From positions 62,001 to 126,000 of the forward strand of contig JBJOMW010000008.1 of assembly GCA_046052145.1 (NCBI GenBank): a DNA stretch of 64,000 bases, in the 5' to 3' direction. A program made the translations under genes and the position numbers. Origin of the DNA: Falsiroseomonas sp046052145. GTDB taxonomy: Bacteria > Pseudomonadota > Alphaproteobacteria > Acetobacterales > Acetobacteraceae. The notes beneath the pieces were generated by a model. That model saw only the letters and a list, made by a program, of their open reading frames with translations, did not search any database and was not told the origin of the DNA. Numbering within the stretch: the stretch's first letter is position 1; the number at the start of each line of letters is the position of its first letter. Below, one piece after another: positions 35,289 through 43,997 of the stretch.

Positions 35289-36290
35289 ATGATCCGTGAC
35301 ACCCGCCTGTCCCGTCGCAGCATCCTGGCCGCATCCGGCCTCGCCGCTGCCGGCGCAACGCTCGCCCGCCCCAGCCTGGCGCAGGGCCGCTATCCGAACC
35401 GCCCGGTGCAGGTGGTTGTCCCCTGGGGCGCAGGCGGCGGCACGGACGCCACCGCGCGTATCGTCGCGAGCCTGCTGGAGCGCGACCTCGGCCAGCCCTT
35501 CAACGTCGTGAATCGCACCGGCGGCTCTGGTGTCGTCGGCCACAGCGCCATCGCGACCGCTGCCCCGGATGGCTACACGATCGGGATGATCACGGTCGAG
35601 ATCACCATGATGCACTGGCAGGGGCTGACCGAGCTGCGCCCGACCAGCTACACGCCGCTCGCGCTGATGAACTCCGACCCGCCGGGCGTCACCGTCGCGC
35701 AGAACTCGCCCTTCGCGGATATCCGCGCGCTCGCCGAGGCTATTCGCACGCGTCCCGCCGGCACCTTCCGCGCCTCCGGCACGGGCCAGGGCGGCATCTG
35801 GCACCTGGCGCTGGTGGGCTGGCTGCAGGCGATGGGGCTGCGCGGCGACCATGTGCGCTGGGTGCCGTCGAATGGCGCGGCACCTGCGATGCAGGAACTC
35901 GCGGCGGGCGGCGTGGACATCGTCACCTGCTCGATCCCCGAGGCGCGCGCGATGATCGACGCCAACCGCGCCCGCGCGCTCGCCATCATGGCCGCCGCGC
36001 GCAACCCGATGTTCGCGCAGGTGCCGACGCTGAACGAGACGCTCGGCATCAACTACTCCGTCGGCGCCTGGCGCGGCATCGCAGGCCCGCGGAACATGCC
36101 GGCCGAGATCGCCAATACGCTCGGTGCCGCGCTGAAGCGCGCCTATGACAGCCGTGAGTTCCAGGAGTTCATGTCGAGCCGCGGCTTCGGCACCGTGTGG
36201 GGCGATGCCGGGCAGTTCGCGTCCTTCATGGCCGACGGTGACCGCGCCATGGGCGAGGCGATGCGCGGCGCCGGGCTCGCGCGCGGCTGA
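35289..36290 (+). CDS. tctC: Bug family receptor TctC of a TTT transporter
   Basis: 333-aa periplasmic binding protein. Twin-Arg signal (SRRSILAASG, cleavage near SLAQG), then RYPNRPVQVVVPWGAGGGTD, VVNRTGGSGVVG and LPRGFGTVWGD-like C-terminal sequence. It is followed by tctB and tctA, so this Bug protein has its own transporter, unlike the other three in the window. ATG at 35289 begins the signal peptide. Confidence 0.93.
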   Translation: MIRDTRLSRRSILAASGLAAAGATLARPSLAQGRYPNRPVQVVVPWGAGGGTDATARIVASLLERDLGQPFNVVNRTGGSGVVGHSAIATAAPDGYTIGMITVEITMMHWQGLTELRPTSYTPLALMNSDPPGVTVAQNSPFADIRALAEAIRTRPAGTFRASGTGQGGIWHLALVGWLQAMGLRGDHVRWVPSNGAAPAMQELAAGGVDIVTCSIPEARAMIDANRARALAIMAAARNPMFAQVPTLNETLGINYSVGAWRGIAGPRNMPAEIANTLGAALKRAYDSREFQEFMSSRGFGTVWGDAGQFASFMADGDRAMGEAMRGAGLARG

Positions 36291-36367
36291 GTGATGGGGT
36301 CTGGCCGGCGGACCACGAAGGCTGGTTCGCCGGATCGGATCTCACTGCAGGAAACGGGGCGCCGGGA

Positions 36368-36832
36368 ATGCGGCTGAACGATGCGCTGCTCGGCGTGCTG
36401 CTGGTCGGCTTTGCAGGCTGGATATGGTGGATGACCGGATTCTTCCCGGTCTTCCCCGGGCAAGACTACGGACCGAACCTGTTCCCGCGCATCCTCGCGG
36501 TTGGCATCGGTCTCTGCGGCCTGGCGCTGTTCGTCCGCGGCCTGCGCGCCGGCGGTCGACTTGTGGTGTTCGAGGATTGGGTGTCCCAACCCGCGCGCCT
36601 CCTCTCCTTCCTGCTGCTGCCGGGCGCGGTACTCGCTTACATCCTCCTCTCCGAACGGCTCGGCTTCATCCCGACGGCCTTCGTCATCCTGGTGACGCTG
36701 TTCCTGTGGTTCCGCGCGCGCGTGGCGGTGGCGCTGCCGGTCGCGGCGGGGATGACGTTGCTCGTGCACTGGTTCTTCGCTGGTCTCATGCGCGTGCCGC
36801 TGCCGCGGGGCGTTATGGACAGCTTTCTGTGA
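36368..36832 (+). CDS. tctB: TctB small permease of TTT transporter
   Basis: 154-aa membrane protein with four predicted helices: LLGVLLVGFAGWIWWMT, ILAVGIGLCGLALFV, LLSFLLLPGAVLAYILL and GMTLLVHWFFAGLM. Length, topology and position between tctC and tctA identify TctB, the small, poorly conserved subunit. It lies 77 nt after tctC and 10 nt before tctA. Confidence 0.9.
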   Translation: MRLNDALLGVLLVGFAGWIWWMTGFFPVFPGQDYGPNLFPRILAVGIGLCGLALFVRGLRAGGRLVVFEDWVSQPARLLSFLLLPGAVLAYILLSERLGFIPTAFVILVTLFLWFRARVAVALPVAAGMTLLVHWFFAGLMRVPLPRGVMDSFL

Positions 36833-36842
36833 GGGACGGCTA

Positions 36843-38336
36843 TTGGACGCGCTGATCCAGGCCTTCGGCCTCGTCTTCGACCCCTTCGTGCTGGCGGTCA
36901 TCGCCGTCTCGGCGGTGTTCGGCATGTTCGTCGGCGCCATGCCCGGGCTGACGGCGACGATGGCGACCGCGCTTCTGGTGCCGGTCACCTTCTTCATGCC
37001 GCCCGTGCCGGCACTGGGTGCCATTGTCACCGCAACCGCCATGGCGATCTTCGCTGGCGACATACCGGCCGCGATGCTGCGCATGCCGGGTACACCCGCC
37101 TCCGCCGCCTATACCGACGAATCCTATGCGATGACGCAGAAGGGCCAGCTCAACCTCAACATGGGGGTGAACCTGGTCTTCTCGGTAGCCGGCGGGCTGA
37201 TCGGCGTCGCGGTTCTGATCGTGCTGGCCCCGGTGCTGGCAGAGGTCGCGATCAACTTCTCCTCCTTCGAGTATTTCTGGCTCGCCTGCCTCGGTCTCAC
37301 CTGCGCGGTGTTCCTGACGAATGCCGACCCGGTGAAGGGTTTCCTCAGCCTGTTCCTCGGGCTGCTGTTGGCGACCGTCGGTATCGATCCCTCGGCCGGC
37401 TTCCCGCGCTTCACCTTCGGCGAGGTGGAGCTGATGCAAGGCGTGAACTTCGTCGCGACGATGATCGGCATGTTCGCGGTGAGCGAGCTGCTGCGCGGCG
37501 CTGTCAGCGTGCGGGATGCGGGCCAGGTCGTCGTCCAGCAGGTCGGCAACATGTTCCGCGGGCTCGGCGCCATCTGGCGCCGCTACTGGTTCAACTTCCT
37601 CCGCGGCAGCGCGATCGGCACGGTGATCGGCGCGCTACCGGGCGCGGGGGCCGATATCGCCGCCTGGATCAGCTATGCCGTTTCCAAGCGGTTTTCGAAG
37701 GAACCGGAGAAATTCGGCACCGGCCATGTCGAGGGCATCGTGGACAGCACCTCGGCCAACAACTCGGCGCTCGGCGGCGCCTGGATTCCGGCGCTGGTCT
37801 TCGGCATTCCGGGCGACAGCATCACCGCCATCGTCATCGGCGTCCTCTACATGAAGGGCATGAACCCCGGCCCGACGGTGTTCACCGAGAACCCGCAGCT
37901 GATCTACGCGGTGTTCCTGATCTTCATTCTCGCCAACCTGATCATGCTTCCGCTGGGCTGGGCCGCGATCAAGAGCGCGCGGCAGATGCTGCGCACGCCA
38001 CGCAACATCCTGCTGCCCGTGATCCTGCTGTTCTGCATCGTCGGCAGCTTCGCCATGACCAACAGTCTCTATGGCGTCACGCTGATGCTGGTGATGGGCC
38101 TGGTCGGCTGGTTCCTGGAAAGCCACGGCATCCCGGTCGCGCCGCTGATCCTCGGCCTCGTGCTGGGCGAGATGCTGGAGCAGACCTTCGTGCAGAACAT
38201 GATCAAGACCGATGGTGCGCTGCTGGAATTCTTCAGCCGCCCGATCGCCGGCGCCTTGGGCGCGGCGACGGTGTTGATCTGGGCAGTGATGCTGCTGCGG
38301 GCCCTTCGGCCCGCACCGCGCGCGGCGACCGCATGA
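36843..38336 (+). CDS. tctA: TctA large permease of TTT transporter
   Basis: 497-aa integral membrane protein with about 11-12 helices. MPGLTATMATALLVPVTFF, GGAWIPALVFGIPGDSITAI and LPGAGADIAAWISYAVSKR are TctA signatures. It begins with TTG at 36843 (GAGGG ribosome site just upstream), a non-standard start. The stop overlaps a MaoC-family gene by four bases (ATGA), so the hydratase domain protein is part of the same transcript. Confidence 0.93.
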   Translation: MDALIQAFGLVFDPFVLAVIAVSAVFGMFVGAMPGLTATMATALLVPVTFFMPPVPALGAIVTATAMAIFAGDIPAAMLRMPGTPASAAYTDESYAMTQKGQLNLNMGVNLVFSVAGGLIGVAVLIVLAPVLAEVAINFSSFEYFWLACLGLTCAVFLTNADPVKGFLSLFLGLLLATVGIDPSAGFPRFTFGEVELMQGVNFVATMIGMFAVSELLRGAVSVRDAGQVVVQQVGNMFRGLGAIWRRYWFNFLRGSAIGTVIGALPGAGADIAAWISYAVSKRFSKEPEKFGTGHVEGIVDSTSANNSALGGAWIPALVFGIPGDSITAIVIGVLYMKGMNPGPTVFTENPQLIYAVFLIFILANLIMLPLGWAAIKSARQMLRTPRNILLPVILLFCIVGSFAMTNSLYGVTLMLVMGLVGWFLESHGIPVAPLILGLVLGEMLEQTFVQNMIKTDGALLEFFSRPIAGALGAATVLIWAVMLLRALRPAPRAATA

Positions 38337-38785
38337 GCGGCACGACCCCAATCCGCTCCTTCGACGACCTCACGCCGGGCCAGGTCTTCGAGCTTGGCAG
38401 CTTCAGCCTGCCGCGCGCCGAGGTGTTGGACTTCGCCGGCCGCTACGATCCGCAGCCCTTCCACCTGGACGAGGCGGCGGCGCAGGACTCGATCTTCGGC
38501 CGGCTCGTGGCGAGCGGCGCGCACACCTTCTCCGCCGCGCTCGGCCACCTCATCCGCAGCGGGCTGCTGGCGGAGGTGAATCTCGGCGGCGGCGGTGTCG
38601 AGCTCGCCTGGCCGGCGCCGCTTGCACCCGATGAGGCGGTGACGATGCGCGTGACCGTGGAGGAGCTGCGCCCCAGCCGCTCCAAGCCCGGGATGGGCAT
38701 TGCGCGGTTGCGCTACCGCGTCGCGACGGAGCGCGACGGCACCGTCGTGCTCGACGCGCTGGCCACGCATTTCCTGAAGCGCTGA
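38333..38785 (+). CDS. MaoC-family dehydratase
   Basis: 150-aa single-hotdog MaoC/(R)-hydratase-like protein. The active-site region is FAGRYDPQPFHLDEAAAQDSIFGRLVASGAHT, with conserved Asp and His in YDPQPFHLDE (shown in part). Such enzymes hydrate enoyl-CoA. It is coupled to tctA, suggesting that a taken-up acid is processed as a CoA ester (inference). Confidence 0.9.
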   Translation: MSGTTPIRSFDDLTPGQVFELGSFSLPRAEVLDFAGRYDPQPFHLDEAAAQDSIFGRLVASGAHTFSAALGHLIRSGLLAEVNLGGGGVELAWPAPLAPDEAVTMRVTVEELRPSRSKPGMGIARLRYRVATERDGTVVLDALATHFLKR

Positions 38786-38798
38786 TCCCGGAACGCAA

Positions 38799-38826
38799 AA
38801 CGGCCCGGGGTTGCTCCCGGGCCGTT
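38799..38826 (-). terminator. Intrinsic terminator of fusA
   Basis: AACGGCCCGGG (38799-38809) pairs with CCCGGGCCGTT (38816-38826) around a six-base loop. Read on the minus strand the stem is followed by TTTTGCG, so it terminates fusA; on the plus strand it lies 13 nt after the MaoC stop and may also slow that transcript. Confidence 0.82.
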
Positions 38827-38878
38827 CGCCACCCTCACCCCGACCCTCTCCCGCAAGCGGGAGAGGGAGGAAGGCAGA

Positions 38879-40963
38879 TCAGGCCGACTTCTTCATGATC
38901 TCGTCCGCCACGTTGCGCGGCACCGGATCATAGTGGTGGAACTGCATCGAGAAGCTCGCGCGGCCCTTGGTCATGCCGCGAAGGTTCGAGATGTAGCCGA
39001 ACATTTCCTTCAGCGGCACATGCGCGCGCACGATGACCGAGGTGCCGGCCATGTCCTGGCTCTGGATCACGCCGCGGCGGCGGTTGAGGTCGCCCACCAC
39101 GTCGCCGACATGGTCGGACGGCGTCGTGACTTCCACATCCATGATCGGCTCGAGGATGACCGGGCCGGCCTTCTTCATGCCTTCGCGGAAGCAGGCCTTG
39201 GCGGCGATTTCGAAGGCGAGCGCCGACGAGTCGACGTCGTGGTACTTGCCGTCCACCAGGGTGTACTTGAAGTCCACTGTCGGGAAGCCGGCGAGCACGC
39301 CGGTGTCGGCCTGGACCTTGATGCCCTTCTCGACCGCCGGGATGTATTCGCGCGGGACCGAGCCGCCGACGACGCCGTTGACGAACTCGATGCCCTCGTT
39401 CCGCTCCTTCGGCTCGAAGACGACCTTCACCTCGGCGTACTGGCCCGAACCACCCGACTGCTTCTTGTGGGTGTAGATCTCGGTGTGGGACTTAGAGATC
39501 GTCTCGCGATAAGCGACCTGCGGGGCGCCGATATTGGCGTCCACGCCGTATTCGCGCTTCAGGCGGTCGATGATGATCTCGAGATGCAGCTCGCCCATGC
39601 CCGAGAGGATGGTCTGGCCGCTCTCCTGATCCGTGCGGAGCCGCAGCGAGGGATCCTCGCCCGCCAGCTTCTGCAGGCCGAGCGTCATCTTCTCGACGCC
39701 TTCCTTGGTCTTCGGCTCGACCGAGATGTCGATGACCGGCACCGGGAAGGCCATACGCTCGAGGATCACGGGGTCGTCGTTCGACGCCAGCGTGTCGCCC
39801 GTGCCGGTGTCCTTCAGGCCGACGAAGGCCGCGATGTCGCCGGCGAAGACTTCCTTGATCTCTTCGCGCTTGTCGGCGTGCATCTGGAAGATGCGGCCGA
39901 TGCGCTCACGGTGACCCTTGGTGGTGTTCTGCACCATGTCGCCCTGGCGCAGCACGCCGCGATAGACGCGCACGAAGGTCAGGTTGCCGTACTTGTCGTT
40001 GATGATCTTGAAGGCGAGGCCGGCGAAGGGCGCGGTCTCGTCGGCGGGGATGTTGCGGCGGTCGGCCGTCTCGTCCTGGCCTTCCTCCGGCGCCACCTTG
40101 ATGCCGGGGATGTCCACCGGGCTCGGCAGGTAGTCGAGCACCGCGTCGAGCAGCGGCTGCACGCCCTTGTTCTTGAAGGCGGTGCCGCACAGCACGGGGC
40201 GGAACTCGCCGCTGATCGTGCCCTTCTTGATGCAGCGCTTCAGCGTCTCGAGCGAGACGTCGCCCTTGTCGAAGTATTCCTCCATCGCCGCCTCATCGAC
40301 GCCGACGACCACGTCGAGCATCTTGGCGCGGTACTCGGCGGCCTTCTCCTTCAGGTCGTCGGGGATCGGCGCATCCTCGTACTGCGCGCCGAGCTCGTCG
40401 CCCTTCCAGATGATCGCCTTCATCTCGATCAGGTCGACGACGCCCTTGAAGGTGTCCTCGATGCCGATCGGCAGCTGCAGCGTCACCCAGTTGATGCCGA
40501 GCTTCTCGGTCAGCGTCGCGGCGGCGCGATAGAAATCAGCGCCGGTGCGGTCGAGCTTGTTGATGAAGATGATGCGCGGAACGTTGTAGCGGTCCGCCAG
40601 GCGCCAGTTGGTCTCGGACTGCGGCTGCACGCCGGCCACGCCCTCGATGATGAAGATGGCGCCGTCGAGCACGCGGAGCGACCGGTTGACTTCGATGTTG
40701 AAGTCGATGTGGCCGGGCGTGTCGATGATGTTGATCCGGTGGTCCTTCCACACGGCGGTCACGGCGGCGGAGGTGATGGTGATCCCCCGCTCGCGCTCCT
40801 GCTCCATATAGTCGGTCGTGGTGTTCCCGTCGTGCACCTCGCCGATCCGGTGCGACTTGCCGGTATAGTACAGGATCCGCTCGGTCGTCGTCGTCTTGCC
40901 GGCGTCGATATGCGCCGTGATGCCGATATTGCGGATACGCTCGAGCGGGGTGCGCGCTGCCAC
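38879..40963 (-). CDS. fusA: Translation elongation factor G
   Basis: Ribosomal translocase GTPase, 694 aa, full length. AHIDAGKTTTTERIL is G1, DTPGHIDF is G3 and NKLDR is G4; domains II-V follow in normal order (about 290-694). The start is GTG at 40963, with GGAGG six bases upstream. No rpsL, rpsG or tuf is nearby, so this is not the usual str operon; it could be the only fusA moved out of the cluster or a second copy. Diverges from queA; a strong terminator follows. Confidence 0.96.
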   Translation of the reverse strand: MAARTPLERIRNIGITAHIDAGKTTTTERILYYTGKSHRIGEVHDGNTTTDYMEQERERGITITSAAVTAVWKDHRINIIDTPGHIDFNIEVNRSLRVLDGAIFIIEGVAGVQPQSETNWRLADRYNVPRIIFINKLDRTGADFYRAAATLTEKLGINWVTLQLPIGIEDTFKGVVDLIEMKAIIWKGDELGAQYEDAPIPDDLKEKAAEYRAKMLDVVVGVDEAAMEEYFDKGDVSLETLKRCIKKGTISGEFRPVLCGTAFKNKGVQPLLDAVLDYLPSPVDIPGIKVAPEEGQDETADRRNIPADETAPFAGLAFKIINDKYGNLTFVRVYRGVLRQGDMVQNTTKGHRERIGRIFQMHADKREEIKEVFAGDIAAFVGLKDTGTGDTLASNDDPVILERMAFPVPVIDISVEPKTKEGVEKMTLGLQKLAGEDPSLRLRTDQESGQTILSGMGELHLEIIIDRLKREYGVDANIGAPQVAYRETISKSHTEIYTHKKQSGGSGQYAEVKVVFEPKERNEGIEFVNGVVGGSVPREYIPAVEKGIKVQADTGVLAGFPTVDFKYTLVDGKYHDVDSSALAFEIAAKACFREGMKKAGPVILEPIMDVEVTTPSDHVGDVVGDLNRRRGVIQSQDMAGTSVIVRAHVPLKEMFGYISNLRGMTKGRASFSMQFHHYDPVPRNVADEIMKKSA

Positions 40964-41296
40964 GATGGGCCTCCATGGACGAAAGCGGACGTCCCCACCG
41001 GCCCTTGGCTGCCGACCGTGAGGTCCGCCAAGCCGCCCGAGGTGTCCGCCCGTGAGTGCGAATCAGCTTTGTGCGGCGCGGAGATGCCCTCTCCGGCCGG
41101 GATTTGCAAGCACCGCCGCGCGGCCCGGCCCGGACGGGGCCGCATGGCCCCATGCCGGGTGCGCGGGACAGGGGGCGGCCGTGGCCAGGGCCAAGCGCCT
41201 GGACGTAGGGCCGGAACCCGCCTCCACCCCCAGCGTTGCGGGGGGCCTGGCCGTTGCGCTGGACAATCGCCGGGCGGCGCGCCACATGCGCCACCC
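40964..41296. promoter_or_regulatory. 333-nt divergent intergenic region (fusA / queA)
   Basis: The region between divergent fusA and queA carries the fusA ribosome site at 40970-40974. It is not notably AT-rich, and I see no convincing promoter, preQ1-type riboswitch or small RNA. The ORFs crossing it on either strand are extensions of antisense shadows. Confidence 0.4.
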
Positions 41297-42406
41297 ATGC
41301 CCGAGGCCCCTGCCCCTCGTCCGGCGGAGGCGCCCGCGCTCCGCACGGAGGATTTCGACTACGACCTGCCCGAGCGCCTGATCGCCCAGGCGCCCGCACG
41401 GCCGCGGGATTCCGCGCGCCTGCTGGTCGTGCGCCCCGATGCGTGCAAGGACCGGGGCGTGCTGGACCTGCCCGCGCTGCTCGATCCGGGCGATGTGCTG
41501 GTGGTGAACGACACCCGCGTCATCCCCGCCCGGCTGCATGGCCGGAGGGGTGAGGCGCGGGTCGAGATCATGCTGAACCGCTGCGATGGCGGCGGCGTCT
41601 GGCAGGCGCTGGTCAAGAACGCCCGCAGGTTGCGGGAAGGCGACACGGTGCAGATCGAGGGCGCGGAGGGCTGCGCGGCCAGGGTGCTGTCCGCCCCCGA
41701 GGGCGGCGCGGTGATGCTCGATTTCGGCCCCGACCAGTCGGCGCTGGCCGCCGCGCTCGAGAAGGCCGGCGAGATCCCGCTGCCCCCCTACATCCACCGC
41801 GAGGCCGGCCCGAAGGCCGAGGATGCGGCGGATTACCAGACCATATTCGCCCGCCGCCCCGGCGCGGTCGCGGCACCCACGGCCAGCCTGCACTTCACGG
41901 ACCAGCTGCTGGCCGCGCTGGACGCCCGCGGCGTCAAGCGCGCGACGGTGACGCTCCATGTCGGCGCCGGCACATTTCTTCCGGTGCGGGAAGACGACCC
42001 GCGCAAGCACCACATCCACCAGGAATGGGGCGAGATGGACGCCGATGCCGCGGCGACCATCAACGCCGCGCGTGCGGCGGGCCGGCGCGTGGTGGCCATC
42101 GGCACGACGGCGATGCGCGTGACGGAGACGGCCGCGCGCGAGGATGGGAGCGTCGCGCCTTTCCGAGGGCTCACGGACCTCTTCATCCTGCCGGGCTACC
42201 GCTTCAAGGCGGTGGATGCGCTGCTGACCAATTTCCACCTGCCGAAATCCACCCTGCTGATGCTGGTCTCGGCCTTCGCTGGCACGCGGCGGATGCGCGC
42301 GGCCTACCGGCACGCGGTCGAGAACGAGTATCGCTTCTTCTCCTACGGCGACGGCAGCCTGCTGTTCCGGTGCGAAGACGACCTGCCCGGGGATGCGGCC
42401 ACATGA
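41297..42406 (+). CDS. queA: tRNA preQ1(34) S-adenosylmethionine ribosyltransferase-isomerase QueA
   Basis: Transfers the ribosyl part of SAM to preQ1 in tRNA to give epoxyqueuosine, 369 aa. Signatures include DYDLPERLIAQ, VVNDTRVIPARLHG, APTASLHFTDQLL, TLHVGAGTFLPVR and NFHLPKSTLLMLVSAFAG. ATG 41297 (MPEAPAPRP) is the most probable start; the N-terminal 20 residues before TEDFDY are low-complexity. First gene of queA-tgt-queF-queG; its stop overlaps tgt (ATGA). Confidence 0.96.
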   Translation: MPEAPAPRPAEAPALRTEDFDYDLPERLIAQAPARPRDSARLLVVRPDACKDRGVLDLPALLDPGDVLVVNDTRVIPARLHGRRGEARVEIMLNRCDGGGVWQALVKNARRLREGDTVQIEGAEGCAARVLSAPEGGAVMLDFGPDQSALAAALEKAGEIPLPPYIHREAGPKAEDAADYQTIFARRPGAVAAPTASLHFTDQLLAALDARGVKRATVTLHVGAGTFLPVREDDPRKHHIHQEWGEMDADAAATINAARAAGRRVVAIGTTAMRVTETAAREDGSVAPFRGLTDLFILPGYRFKAVDALLTNFHLPKSTLLMLVSAFAGTRRMRAAYRHAVENEYRFFSYGDGSLLFRCEDDLPGDAAT

Positions 42407-43533
42407 CATTGCATTGGAAGCATTCGGCCAGCGACGGCACTGCGCGCGCCGGCACGCTGCACACCGCCCATGGCGAAGTGCCGACGCCGGTCTTCATGCC
42501 GGTCGGCACGGCCGGCACGGTGAAGGCGATGACCGCCGATGCCGTGCGTGCGACGGGCGCGCGGATGGTGCTCGGCAACACCTATCACCTGATGCTGCGC
42601 CCGACGGCGGAGCGCGTTGCGCGGCTCGGCGGGCTGCACCGGATGATGGATTGGCACGGGCCGATCCTGACGGATTCCGGCGGCTTCCAGGTGATGAGCC
42701 TGAGCGGCCTTCGGAAGATGGACGCCGATGGCGTGACCTTCCGCAGCCATGTGGATGGCAGCTACCACCGCCTGACGCCGGAGCGCAGCGTCGAGATCCA
42801 GCATCTGCTGGGCGCCGACGTCACCATGTGCTTCGACGAATGCACCCCCTTCCCCGCCACGCATGACCAGGCCGCCACCAGCATGCGGCTTTCGATGCGT
42901 TGGGCCGCGCGATCCCGCGACGCCTTCGTTGCGCGCGAGGGCCATGGCCTGTTCGGGATCGTCCAGGGCGGCGTCTATGACGATTTGCGCACCGAAAGCG
43001 CGGCGGCGCTCGCCGCCATCGGCTTCGAGGGCTACGCGATCGGCGGGCTCGCCGTTGGCGAAGGCCAGCCAGAGATGCTGCGGGTGCTGGAAGCGACCGT
43101 GCCGCTGCTGCCCGGCCATGCGCCGCGCTACCTGATGGGTGTGGGCACGCCGCACGATCTGGTGGAGGCGGTGCGCCGGGGCGTCGACATGTTCGACTGC
43201 GTCATCCCGACGCGGTCCGGCCGCACGGGGCGCGCCTATACCAGCCGCGGCGTGCTCAACATGCGCAATGCGCGGCATGCCGACGATGCCTCGCCGCTCG
43301 ATCCCGATTGCGACTGCCCAGCCTGCACCAAGCATTCCCGCGCCTATCTCCATCACCTGATCAAGGCGGAGGAGATGCTGGGGCCGATGCTGCTGACCTG
43401 GCACAATATCCGCTACTACCAGACCCTGATGGCGCGCCTGCGCCGCGCGATCCTGGAGCGCCGCTTCGAAGCCGAGGCCGCGGCCATCATCGCCGCCTGG
43501 GAAGAGGGCGAAGCCGAGAGGAAGGCCGCATGA
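42403..43533 (+). CDS. tgt: tRNA-guanine transglycosylase
   Basis: Exchanges G34 of tRNA for preQ1, 376 aa. D91 in LTDSGGFQVMSL is the general-acid/base Asp, and the nucleophile lies in VDMFDCVIPTRSGRTG. The zinc site is CDCPACTKHSRAYLHHL (three Cys and a His). ATG overlaps the queA stop and the tgt stop overlaps queF, so the set is translated in tandem. Confidence 0.97.
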   Translation: MTLHWKHSASDGTARAGTLHTAHGEVPTPVFMPVGTAGTVKAMTADAVRATGARMVLGNTYHLMLRPTAERVARLGGLHRMMDWHGPILTDSGGFQVMSLSGLRKMDADGVTFRSHVDGSYHRLTPERSVEIQHLLGADVTMCFDECTPFPATHDQAATSMRLSMRWAARSRDAFVAREGHGLFGIVQGGVYDDLRTESAAALAAIGFEGYAIGGLAVGEGQPEMLRVLEATVPLLPGHAPRYLMGVGTPHDLVEAVRRGVDMFDCVIPTRSGRTGRAYTSRGVLNMRNARHADDASPLDPDCDCPACTKHSRAYLHHLIKAEEMLGPMLLTWHNIRYYQTLMARLRRAILERRFEAEAAAIIAAWEEGEAERKAA

Positions 43534-43997
43534 GCCTCAAGACCGATGTCAGCGGCCTGACCATGTTGGGCCAGAACACCGCGCAGCCGACATCGCCCGA
43601 CCAGGCGGTGCTGGAACGCGTGCCAAACCCGCATCCGGATGTGCGCTATTGCGTGCGCTTCGTCGCGCCCGAATTCACCTCGCTCTGCCCCATCACGGGC
43701 CAGCCGGATTTCGCGCATCTCGTGCTGGATTACGTCCCGCGCGCCTTCCTCGTGGAAAGCAAGTCGCTCAAGCTGTTCCTCACCAGCTTCCGGAACCATG
43801 GCAGCTTCCACGAAAGCTGCACCGTCGGCATCGCCAAGCGCATCGTGGAGCTGCTCGATCCCGAATGGCTCCGCATTGGCGGCTATTGGTATCCGCGCGG
43901 CGGCATCCCGATCGATGTCTTCTACCAGACCGGCACACCGCCCGAGGGCGTGTGGATCCCCGCCCAGGATGTCCCCCCCTATCGTGGCCGCGGCTGA
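43530..43997 (+). CDS. queF: NADPH-dependent 7-cyano-7-deazaguanine reductase QueF
   Basis: Reduces preQ0 to preQ1, 155 aa, the short single-domain (B. subtilis-like) form. The catalytic Cys is C53 in TSLCPITGQPDF with D60, and ESKSLKLFLTSFRNHGSFHE is the diagnostic QueF motif. It overlaps tgt (ATGA) upstream and queG by 29 nt downstream. Its substrate needs QueC, whose gene is damaged four genes into the same operon. Confidence 0.97.
   Translation: MSLKTDVSGLTMLGQNTAQPTSPDQAVLERVPNPHPDVRYCVRFVAPEFTSLCPITGQPDFAHLVLDYVPRAFLVESKSLKLFLTSFRNHGSFHESCTVGIAKRIVELLDPEWLRIGGYWYPRGGIPIDVFYQTGTPPEGVWIPAQDVPPYRGRG

Noticed and set aside
38799..38826. Plus-strand terminator for the tctCBA-maoC operon
   Set aside because: The T-run needed for an intrinsic terminator follows the stem only on the minus strand.
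38933..41296. Very long plus-strand open frame antisense to fusA, continuous with queA
   Set aside because: It mirrors fusA codon structure, is full of Val/Asp/Leu/Arg low-complexity runs typical of antisense frames in high-GC DNA, and only the part from 41297 matches QueA.
40964..41296. Possible preQ1 riboswitch upstream of the queuosine operon
   Set aside because: No compact pseudoknot with the expected A-rich 3' tail before queA was recognisable.
43639..43968. Extended N-terminus for queG
   Set aside because: It overlaps queF in another frame and is Ser/Arg/Ala low complexity; QueG family proteins begin near the ATG at 43969.
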